Positions 16,481 to 64,000 of a DNA stretch of 64,000 nt are shown in pieces. Positions within the stretch are counted from its first letter, which is position 1, and every line of letters begins with the position of its first letter. The stretch comes from Trogon surrucura (Eukaryota > Chordata > Aves > Trogoniformes > Trogonidae). The translations under genes and the position numbers were made by a program. The stretch lies in assembly GCA_020746105.1 (NCBI GenBank), contig CM036642.1:2945501-3009500 (forward strand). The letters run 5' to 3'. The notes under the pieces were generated by a model. The model was not told where the DNA came from. It ran no database searches and saw only the letters and a list, made by a program, of their open reading frames with translations.

Positions 16481-19156
16481 CCTCAGGTGGTAAAGAAGGG
16501 CCGTCCTCTAGTCCTGCACCTCCTCTTACCTTACACGCATCTTCTTAAGATGCTTTTTCTTGGACATACCTTTCACTTTTCCACTTCCTGCAGACAGATA
16601 CGACTAATGCCCTGGGTTGTTCTAGGCAGGAGAAAATGGTGTGTAAATTTTGCTCAAGATTCTCATCCGGAAAAAAAAAAAAGGGGGATTTTTCAAGGGT
16701 GGTACTAAATGCAGGCTGTGTCCTGGAAGAGACAGTCCCGGCTGGTCTCTAAAAAGACTCTCTCTGTATTTGGAAATGACGGAAGAGACTTTAGAATAGG
16801 CAGGATAATAAAAAGAACAAAGCACTCACGAGTCACGCTGTTTGATAGATTTTTTTCTTTTTTTTAATTTATACCGTACTTCCATTGTACTAGCTACTTT
16901 ACATTAAGTTTTGGCTGCATAGCCTTTACAGTTCCTAGGTTCTAGCAGGTAAGTTTCATTATCGTTTTACTGCATTTTGCGCACAGCGCAAAATTTATAA
17001 CAGACAACTCCTAAAACAAAACCACGGTTCCTCCCCCATCCCAACCTAGAGTTCACCACGACAGGCCAAGGGCCCCGCTTCCCGGGCTCCGGTGGTGGAA
17101 CCCAGCAGGGAAGCTCACGCCTGCGGGTGACTGTACGACCCACTCCTTGCTGATGTGAGGCGAGGCGCCTTAATTCGCAGTTACGCACAGCAGTCGGGGT
17201 TGCGGGACCCAGGGGTGGGGAGAACACGCTCCAGGTTTTTAGCAGCTTTTTATCGAGCCCTGGAGCACGGGACAGGAGAGGAACCGCCACGAGAACGGGA
17301 ACATCCTGGAGGTGCCACAGCCACACGACACCAGTCCTGGGTCACGCCGGATCGGTTCCGCTGCTCCTCCCTCCCCCCTGACCTCGTCAGGCCACGAGCC
17401 AGGTTAGTGCTTCCGTCTCTGGTAAGTGCTGGCACGAGGGAGGTGGGCTCGCGAGGGTGGGGAACGATGCGCACGTTGCTCCACCTCTTTACTGGATAAA
17501 GTTGCCCTTTTGTAACAACTGCTCCCCCAAATCCTAACGCCGCCAGGGCAGAGTAGGCTCAAACCGAGACACAACCAAACGGCTCTGGAACCCGAGCTGC
17601 ACGTTGGTTTTGTTCCCTAACTATTCTCGGAGTTTGGGTGGGGGAAGGCGGCCGTTTAACGTTAGCAATGGAATTGGCCTAAATGAGTGAGGTAACAGAA
17701 ACGGCCAGAGGAGATACCTCCCTGAGCCATGTGCAAATATAATTCCTTCAGTAGAAGGAAGTCCTTTTCCCTACTGAAAAAAAATAAAACACATTCACTT
17801 AAAGAGCATACAGACTGCAGCAAGGAAAGGCAAGCAGGGACAGCACCAGGGCAGCCCATCTATGACACAGGGAATGATTGTCCAGCAGCGAAGGTGTGAG
17901 GGGAGAGGGAGAAGCCATAGCAAGCACTGCGGAACGCCTGGGGGAGCGCAGGGCACGGCAAGACATGTATCCATGCTGCGAGTTAAGCCCATGCTGTCTG
18001 GCTAGATTGGGAAATAGCTCAATCAGCTGTTGATCAAGACATGAGATTATTTGGCCAGTGTGCACGTCTAGAAAAAGAAAGGTTAATATGGCACAGGGAG
18101 ACTCGTGCTGTGGAGACTGACAAGGATAGAGCTCAGAGTGTACCAGGCAGGGGCAAGGGGCCAGAAGGGCAGCACGGTTACGACTGAGAAACTACAGCGC
18201 CACAACGGTCTGTGAGCCACGTACCTCAGGTGCTTTGGTTTATGAGTCTTTCGAGTTTTGTTTTAAGCAAGCCCGTGACGGGTATTTTAGCTCACACTGA
18301 GACAGACTGCCTGAAAAGACTAAGCCAGAGGCTACATGACTGTGTCATGAAACACTGGCGGCAGCAAGCCTGGCAGAGACCTTGTTGGAAAGATCTCTTT
18401 GGGGTCCAGCAGGTAGCGCAGCAGGCGCCAGCCTGTCAAGAGCTGTGGGACAGCAGCAGCTGCCGTGACAGACGTGACAAAATCAGCCCCCCGAGCTGGG
18501 CACCCTTGCTTTGAAGCGTTTGTTGCTCGCTGTACTTAGCGTACCGAGTCCTGTCTCTGTACTAGGCCATGGTTCACCTCTATCCTAGCTGAGAAAAGCA
18601 GACGCTGACGGAGGGAGCACTACCTGGTTAAAATGGCTACTTCGGTACAAAACCCGCACGTGCGCACAACCCTTCTGGTCGTGGCTTTCTGACGTGCTGA
18701 AAGCCAAAGCGTGAGGCTTGCGAGCGTGTCTCTCACTCAGCCTTGGTGTATCGCAGGCGCCTTCCTGTCGCCTTGGTATGTGCACAGGAGTGATCGCAGA
18801 GCCTGGCCAAAAGGTCTCACTTCAGGTACCCAGACCCAAAGTGTCCTCAGCCGCGATTTGGAAAACAAATTTCTACCTTCTCCTGTAAAGGTAGGAAAAA
18901 ATATGCGGAGGCTTCATGTTTACTGCTGAGGAGACAAGAAGGCTCCAAAGTTTGTCCCCATGCACACCCAGGTGAGCTCCTGAAACTAACGGGCTCTGTC
19001 TGACAAGAGCAGATTAAGCAGGCCAGGCTTTTCGAGCAAGGGTACAGCAATGCAGGCATCACACATTCTTGCCATTGCAGGTACCTTTTTTAAGTGGAAT
19101 GTGCAGACGCAGCAAGGCCCCTGTCTTGGGCACCTGCTTCTGATCATGCCCTCTGG

Positions 19157-19162
19157 AATAAA
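19157..19162 (+). terminator. poly(A) signal, probable SCN3B 3' end
   Basis: AATAAA is followed at 6-32 nt by TGTGTCTTTC and CCTTTGTGG, a convincing GU/U-rich downstream element. It is the best + strand poly(A) site after the SCN3B stop codon. Confidence 0.6.
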
Positions 19163-19228
19163 CCTGTGTCTTTCAGTCCTTTGTGGACTTTACGCGCAGG
19201 TCCTGCACTAGATACGTTTGGTATCTAC

Positions 19229-19234
19229 TTTATT
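19229..19234 (-). terminator. poly(A) signal, candidate GRAMD1B distal 3' end
   Basis: TTTATT on + is AATAAA on the - strand. It lies about 2.9 kb past the GRAMD1B stop and only 67 bp from the opposing SCN3B signal. The downstream region on - is not very GU-rich. Other - strand AATAAA words occur at 19872-19877 and 20114-20119, so a shorter 3' UTR is possible. Confidence 0.4.
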
Positions 19235-22115
19235 AATGCATGATTGCGCAGCAGTTATCCAGGTCTCAAAATCAATTTGAGCTCATCCAAGATGCAATAA
19301 CCCAAACACACTAGAGTGCATCTGTCCGCGTTAGTGGCCGGCCCAGCCCTAACCCTGGACAAACGTAGCATTAGAAGGCGTGTATTTACCAAAAGTGAGA
19401 TTGTATCAAGCTGGAACTTAGTGAGTGTATTATTCTCTGGTATAAACAGGTCAGAGAGACAAACTAGCAAATCAGAGCCTGCTGTCCTTTCTTCTCCCTC
19501 CTCATAAGGGGTAGCAGCTTGCTTGGCAAAAATTAGGCTACTAGGCTCTTGGCATTAGCTTGCACGTTTGGCTGGAGAAATGCTTTTTAAAAATCTCTCT
19601 TGTAGTTGTTTGGACTCTGCAAGTGAAAACCCAGCAGTGCCCACCCAGGAGATCAGGAGCAGCAGAAGGGTCAGGGGGAGGATGTGTCTGCCAGACACCT
19701 CTGTGGCCACAAAAGTAATGAATCTGTGAGCTGGGGCTCGAATGCAGCAGCAGGTGATTCCTATCACAGCTCACTAGAGGAGGGCATCTAGATGAAAACA
19801 TGGAGGTTTTGGTTAAGCCCTCACCTTTAGTGCTGTGTGGGTTTTGTCTTAAGTTTTTCTTACTCTTCTCTTTTATTACTCTCTGATAAATCAAGAGACA
19901 ATATAAGATCACGAATGCTATCCAACTCCAAGCTAGACTTGCTGCCAAGTGGCAAAACTAAAGTCAGTAACTAGGAACTGGACAAAAAGGAACCGAAGGC
20001 CAGAAAGAGAAAGCTTCTCAAAGAAGGATGCGCGGATCAGCAAATGGATTTCTTGCCTCCACAACTAGCCAAAGAATGTGAAATCGTTAAGGAACCAGCT
20101 CTGATCGCTAGCCTTTATTTTTGACCCTCTCAGACAGGTGGGTTTCTCTCCCTCTCTCTGGGTCACATCTGTCTATGTATGAAACTCACCCAGGCCCAGT
20201 GGCAGAGACCCCAAGTTTGAGTTTTCTCTCTCAAGATGTGGCCTTTGTCTCCTCTGATGTGGACAAGGTGGCAAACACAGGGCTTCCTCTCTGTCTTCTT
20301 TCTTACTGCTTGGAATTAAATTGTAAAGCAGGGGAAGACGGGCAGCAGGGGACTTTCCTGTGCTTAGTGATTGCGGGAGGGACTAATGGGGAAACAGGGC
20401 TTTTGGCTGCTGTGGCAAGTCACAGCAAGGAGCTGGGACCCTCCTGTCCCGAGATCAGCCGCAGAACACCCTTTCCAGGCACTAGCTCCTCGGTTTCCTT
20501 GTCCAGTAGCCATTTCAGCAGCCTCCCTACAAAACAAGTCAGGGAGCAGTACAGTAGTCAGCAGCATTAAATTAAATAAGTAGTCATAAATACACGACTG
20601 TCTAGTTGCCGAGGCAGGTTTTTCCCAATTGTAGTTTGCTTTCAGACACTGAGAATGTCTTCTAATAACCCACTGTCATCCATGCTCCTTCAAATGTGAG
20701 TCATCTTCTGCAGGACATGATGTGTTTAGCACTCGGTTGTCAAACTTGTGCGCCGGTTGGGAGAACTCAGTGGGTTATTTGTACAAATATTACCTTTCCC
20801 TAATTGGAATGCATGAGCATGTGAGGGTTTTCCTTGGACTCCACTCTGTCACCCAGCTGTGCAGCGAGAGTTTCTGGTACAGAGATATCCTGCCACCCAC
20901 TAATGGTCCCTTTTTTTTTTCCCCTTTTAATTTTTGGTCCCCATGACCCTTCCTAGCCTCTCCTGGAGTTTTGGGGGCCCTGTTGCTATCTAGATGCAGT
21001 CACATAAATATCCCAGTGAAGGAAAGGAGCTTTTTTGTTTTCTCTGTATAGTTTTCTCACAGAGTTTATAAGACAAGGGAAGGGCTAGGCGGTATGAGCA
21101 AAAGGGTCTCGCAGACCAGGGCCAGGAGGGAAATTTGCTGAGCAGGGTAGCGGGAAGAGTTGCAAATAAATACTGATTTTGGTTTTCCTTTTTTAAGTTG
21201 GGGTACTGCCCCTACGCTGCGAAGTGGCACAGGTTAAGTCGCCCTTTCAGCACTGATGTAGATCTTCAGCATGGGGATGGCTTAATGGCAGGGCCCAAGC
21301 ACATAGAAAGCAGAGAACCACAGAGAATGTAAAAGGGACACTGTCAAAGGTGTGCCTGCTGCGGCATGGCCCTTCTCCAGCTGTGCACCTTGCAGGCAGA
21401 TACTCTCCTTCCCACCATCTTCCTGGCTGTTAGTGCAGTATCGTTAACAGGAGGCAGCAAACTAGTGTCTGGAGAAAGCATTTCAGCTCTTTTACATTCT
21501 GTGCTTTGCTCTCTGAACCAGGCACGACAGCAAATTCAGCTCCAATCTGCTCTCTGCAGGCCTACAGCAATTCTTCTGGAAGCCTCCTTCTCCAAATGCG
21601 GGACAGTTTTGTAAGGGATTGACGGCGACTGCCAAAACCTCTCTGCCCTGAAGCCAGCAAGGTAAGAAAGTTGACAGTGTCCCTTTTGTGTGTATAGATA
21701 GATACAGTCAATCAAGGACCTTCATGCGCAGAGAAGGGTAGGGGGGAACTCACTCTGATGCTTCCCTTGGAAACAGCAACAGAAAAAAACCAGACAGACA
21801 AACAGCCAGGAATATTACAGAGGAGTGGCGCACAGGCCAGGGGAGCACATTTAGGCACGCCCCTAAGTGCACCTCAGTGCCGGGAGAGCACAGCCCTCCC
21901 ACACACACGCACACACCACGCGGCCACCGAGACGCTCCATGTCAGCCAGTGTTGGAGGTCCATCCTTCCTCTCGATACGTAGGCTTTTTTTTTTCTCTTA
22001 AAATCTGTATATAATATATATTTATATTCTGTATATATATATATTTATATATATATTTATATATCCTATTTACAGATATTGCACACCGTCCTCTGGCCTC
22101 CTGCATTCCTGCCTG
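19235..22115 (-). other. probable GRAMD1B 3' untranslated region
   Basis: No coding exon is recognised. The segment carries several AATAAA words on - and an AU-rich TA repeat just after the stop codon. Its extent is inferred from the poly(A) signals. Confidence 0.5.
22007..22074. repeat. TA-rich simple repeat in GRAMD1B 3' UTR
   Basis: About 68 bp of tatata/tttata units. It lies 42-109 nt past the stop codon on the - strand, so in RNA it could fold on itself or act as an AU-rich element. Length is likely polymorphic. Confidence 0.75.
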
Positions 22116-59855
<37,740 letters not shown>

Positions 59856-59964
59856 TAGGGACCGTAGTGCGGCGCGGAGCGGCTAGCAATTCATTCATTC
59901 ATGCACTCGTGTGTGGCGGGGGGAGAGCGAGGGTGGGCCAGCGGTGCGGTGGGAGGGTACTCAC

Positions 59965-60308
59965 CTCCTGCACCATCTCAGAGCCCTTCCCGGAGGCGAG
60001 AGGGAGCGGGGGGCCCCCGGGGGCTCCTCACGGGCACCCTGAGCCCCCTCTCGCAGCTCCCTGGCGTGCTGCTGGGGCTCCTGCCATGGCTCGGCCTCTC
60101 CCCCCGCTCTCCGCGACCGCGGCTTCGCGCGGCCGGACCGAGGTCTGCACGCCTCTCCCCTCGCCGCCGGTTCTTGCACACGCGCTCCCGCACACGCGTG
60201 CGCACACGCGCGGCCTGTGGGCTGCGCTTTACATAATGCAACCCCCTTAATGCCTTCGGTATTCGCGGCTGCCAGGGGAAACGGGGGGGAGGGGGGAGCT
60301 CCTGCCAT
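59965..60308 (-). other. alternative GRAMD1B first exon candidate
   Basis: The strong donor CAGGAG|GTGAGTAC at 59965 lies in the same island. Spliced to exon 2, the reading frame that fits is open upstream to an ATG at 60308 and would give a Pro/Arg/Ala-rich extension. Low-complexity GC-driven content makes coding doubtful. It may be a non-coding leader, with translation then starting at the internal ATG 51925. Confidence 0.3.
60191..60212. other. potential Z-DNA segment
   Basis: CACACGCGTGCGCACACGCG plus CG is a perfect 22-bp alternation of pyrimidine and purine. Such tracts favour Z-form under negative supercoiling, and this one lies in the candidate GRAMD1B promoter. Confidence 0.55.
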
Positions 60309-60480
60309 TTTTAATGATGCCCCCCCGCGCTGTACCTGCCACTGTCAGGCGCCGTTCACACCCGAGTTTGGCAAAGCCTACAGGTTACGATCCTACAGGC
60401 TGGAAAAAACGACATCCGTCCTCCCCGCGTACACGCCAGACCGTCCGCGCGCGTGGGAGAAAGTTTCGAAACCTGTAAGC

Positions 60481-63400
60481 GTGTCAATGCAAGAACAGTC
60501 AGGAAAATTAAACCTTAATTAACTGGCAAAGTGGATTATCTAAACTGAATTAAACACTGTGAGGACACACTCATTCAGAATTAAGGTGGCCTCAACGCAG
60601 TTTAGCTTACTTCATCTAGGATGCTGATCTGGTCTGTTTTTCATGCCTATCCATGTGTAAACACTCCTGAGATTTTCCAAGCAACACCATTAGCAAAGTT
60701 TACAGCTGTACAGCAGCATTAGTATATGGTGGTTCTTTGGGCAACACACCCACCTCTGCATCCCTACACACCCACCCACAGGTATCGTGATGGGAGAACG
60801 AGGAGAAGGGTTTCAGACCCTCTCAGGGGTTCTTGTAGTACAAGACAAACTACGTAGGCCAAAGGATGAAAAATAAGAGAGCAAAACTAGCAAGCAGCTT
60901 GCACTTCCCCAAACAGAACCCATTAAAGAATACTGGGAGAAACTCTCGTGCCCGTGTGGCTACAGTAGTTTGAAAATGTACACCTTCCATCACTTCTGTT
61001 CCTCACCAGTCTCCAGCCTATATTCACATCACTCACCTCAGACAGTGATGGTCAGAGTTCCCTGCGGTACCGACTGAGCCACCCAGGCAACTCCAGAGTA
61101 CGATTCCAGGGACCTAAGTCAGGAGTCTGATCCTTCAACTGACCCCCTCGGGGAGGTACTTGCTCCCCACCGATAGCAGAAGGAGCTGTGCCTTAAGTCA
61201 TGTAAATGCTCATCACTGCCCTTTGCTTTCTTTTGTTCCCTTTTACCCATTCCACACCTGGGGTTGACTATTTCCTCTTCTCTTTAGAATCAGTCACATC
61301 CTTTCAAAAAGGTGATTATCCATCATTTCGCTTTAATCAAAATCAGTGGGAGGAGGAGGTGCCCTGCTCTTAAGAACCAATGCTGGAGCAGACTCGTGTC
61401 ACTCTGCGATTCAAACGCTGAACGTTTCTAAACTGAAAAGGACATCACCATACACGTCTTTATCTGGATAGTACAGTATTATCTTCATACTACTCAAAGA
61501 ATACACACAGGTGCACATGGGTTCACTCTGTATGTGTCACCAATTCAATAAATGTATCAACCCATTAAGAGATCCATCAGCCTGACACAAATTTTGTGAC
61601 ATTTTTCTCCGATCGGGCTTCTTCACCTTCTCCATTTACAGTGCTGCCAGTCACAAGCATTTAAGCCACATCTACTTTCACCCCAAACATAAACTGGGCA
61701 CACAAAATCTAATTTCATAAAAGCAAGCCTGGTTTTCATTCCTTTAATTCCATGAGCCCACGTTTGTTCAGCTTGTGTTTTCAAGGTTTGCTCTGCAAAA
61801 CTTCTGTTACATTGGGTGAGTTTCTCGTACAGTTACATATTTACAAACATTGGAGAGTGTTAAAACCAGTACCTAACAAAATGAATCCATAACACAATCA
61901 CAAGAGATGACAGCAATGTTTGTCACTTCATCCAGTAACATCTGACTTTAAGCCTGTAAGTGCCTATAAGGACGGAGTTTTCTGCCCATGTGGAAGTCCC
62001 CCATCAATTACCAGGAGAAGATGGGAAGCTCAGTACCAAATGGCGACGCAGAGTTAGGGTCCAACCTCACACCATCATGTCCTCACACACACCATCTTCT
62101 GACAACACAGAACTCTCCTCAAGACTTGAATCTTCAATTCATGAACCACGCTTCAGTGTTTATGGGTAAACCTGGTGTGTTTTGCAACTGGAGAGATCCA
62201 CGTGCTGTACTCCCCTGGTCCTCACCAAAGACACTGAAGTATTTCTCCAGCGCAACCCTAAGCACAAATAACAATACAGCAAAATCTCCTTATCCAACCA
62301 GAAAAAGCAAAGCGATCAGCAGAGCCTCTGTAACTTGCACCATGACTTTCATTTGGGACCATTAAAAGTTTCAAATGCTCACAGAAGTTCATGAGCTGGG
62401 GAATTTACAAACATGTTCAAAGCAAAAGGCACGTAACACAAACTTTCCTATCTCCTGCGTCCGACGCAAGAGCACCCCCGTATCTGGGGACAGCGTGATT
62501 CCCACTGCAACACGACATCTAGGACTGCATCCAGCTCCAACACGTGAACAATGCAGATAACCTGGACAGGCTCCAGGTAAGAGCAACGAATAATGAAGGC
62601 AGTGGCACCGAATCCATTCAACACAGGCGGAGGGGGAAGGAGTGACAGGTTTTGAATGATCACCTGGAACACAAGTTTGACAATACTGGGTAACGGATGG
62701 AAGCGTGACAGTGACAAGGGCTAGACGCTGAAGCTAGACAAGTTCTGACTAGACAAGAGAGATGCATTTTTGGAAGTAAACAAAACTAACCACTGTAACT
62801 AATTCAAGGTTAGATTATCCATCTGTGGCAAACAATATTACGTAAGGTTCTGTGTTTCCTAAATACTGTTCTGCACATCAAACCAGAATCAATCCAAGCA
62901 AGTCTTATATTCAATAGCACTTAGAAGAGACTAAACGGTCCTGTTTCCTTTCACAGTCTACAAATCTTCTGGTGTTTTTTTCTTCTGGCTTTCATAGATA
63001 CATGAAAATAGCTTGAAGTGTGATTCTCAGCCTCTACAAATTTTGCTATGTTTTGTCTGAATGACTATTCAGTTTGAACAAGACGCTATTTTTCAATAGT
63101 CATACAAGAACTACAGTGACCTAAGGGCTCTGATGAAATTCAGTATAATGGCTACTTCAGATCTGGAACCATGGAGAACAGGCAAAGACTCAAAGCAGGT
63201 CATGAAGTGGTAGGATAAATTCAATATCCAACTTTAAGACCTACCCACTCTTCAGACTACCATGAGACAAGACGAATCAAACTGAAGTTCTGCTTCCAAA
63301 AGCACCGTAAGAGCAGTAGATAAAGTGCAAGACTTAGAGAAAAGCTTCTTAGGCTTCTGTGGATGGAGTGCAAAAGGCAAAGTTATGGGTAATTTGAAAA

Positions 63401-64000
63401 ATCACATGACAACTCAAGTGCTTTACAAACTTCATCAGATCTCCAAAATTCAACCCAGAACTCTGGGAAAGACAAATATTCTTGCTACATTTCTGGGGTT
63501 TTGCAGCACCATTCATGTCACTAGGAAGACAGCTTGTTTCATGGTGATACTACTTTGCTGCTACTGCACTGAGAAGAGGATCTTTAGGGGTCTTTAAAGG
63601 AAACTTTTCTGAATGTAAAGCTACTGGTTCCTGTTTGTCCAAGAGTTGCAGAATGTATTTTATGTTGACTGGATTTACTTGCACATATGACTCTCTCTGT
63701 AGTTAAAGAATCAAGACAAGCACTTGGGCGTTATTTCACATGCAAAGGCCAACTTTAGGAGGGCTTGGCTGCACAGTCATTTGTGGCATCACATGGGCAC
63801 AGCAGAACCCCGAGACCGTTGGGCTACGGAGCCCTACAAAAAGGTGAGAAGTCGTACGCCAGGAGCACTCTGTGCAAGGATGCTCCAATTCAGGGCGCGC
63901 GTACCCGTGGCAGGCTCCCCAGCGCCCGTGCACCGAGCTGTGCCTTTACTGCCTGCTGCCTGAGAGGGCTGCTTTCTGCTCTGCTGTCTCAGACCCAGCG
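60481..64000. other. AT-rich DNA upstream of the GRAMD1B island, no recognised gene
   Basis: No open frame or exon here resembles a known protein. It may be intergenic or, if GRAMD1B has a more distal promoter, part of its first intron. Confidence 0.5.

Larger units (their letters stand above)
13987..19162 (+). other. probable SCN3B 3' untranslated region
   Basis: No coding exon is recognised from the stop codon to the poly(A) signal at 19157. A good donor (CAAG|GTAGGT) lies 33 nt after the stop, so part of this may be a 3' UTR intron. An alternative AATAAA lies near 16806, so a shorter 3' UTR is possible. A MIR-like SINE at 16340-16480 lies inside. Human SCN3B, as I recall, also has a several-kb 3' UTR. 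Confidence 0.55.

Noticed and set aside
63724-63963. Open frame near the right edge with a GTGAG donor-like word
   Set aside because: The translation matches nothing known to me and no acceptor partner can be seen before the window ends.

Overview
The window is vertebrate nuclear DNA, almost certainly from a bird. It holds spliced genes with GT-AG introns, CpG-island promoters, CR1 LINE fragments of the avian type and compact introns. The species cannot be fixed from the sequence alone. I did not run any search: gene identities rest on recognising the conceptual exon translations, with human proteins recalled from memory.

Two protein-coding genes face each other tail to tail. SCN3B (voltage-gated sodium channel beta-3 subunit) lies on the + strand as five coding exons between 9763 and 13986. 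They join to a 215-residue protein, the same length as I recall for human. GRAMD1B (Aster-B, an ER-anchored sterol transfer protein) lies on the - strand. Nineteen coding exons run from a candidate start in a CpG island at 59855 down to the stop at 22116, giving about 730 residues. Every splice phase in both genes was checked by hand and closes. The convergent arrangement matches what I recall of human 11q24.1.

Layout: 1-9.2 kb is the 5' flank of SCN3B, with no recognisable gene, one orphan CpG-rich patch near 4.4 kb and a perfect RFX X-box at 7482. 9.2-9.8 kb is the SCN3B promoter island and first coding exon. 9.8-14 kb is the rest of SCN3B. 14-19.2 kb is the probable SCN3B 3' UTR, ending at a good poly(A) signal at 19157. 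19.2-22.1 kb is the probable GRAMD1B 3' UTR. 22.1-59.9 kb is GRAMD1B. 59.6-60.5 kb is its promoter island. 60.5-64 kb is AT-rich DNA with no recognised gene.

The most unusual stretch is the GRAMD1B intron at 22864-26117. In under 2 kb it packs a 22-bp ACGTGG repeat with higher-order ordering, an 18-bp minisatellite of 36 gap-free units, a CpG island with repeated CCAAT-plus-GC-box modules, and a degenerate ~130-bp triplication. The second item of interest is a set of tiny in-frame GRAMD1B exons (21, 24 and 24 nt) just upstream of the GRAM domain. Only the 21-nt one is known to me from the human protein.

The two genes have no obvious joint function. SCN3B is a membrane-spanning Ig-fold auxiliary subunit of neuronal and cardiac sodium channels. 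GRAMD1B moves cholesterol from plasma membrane to ER at contact sites. Their close 3' ends may create transcriptional interference or antisense overlap.
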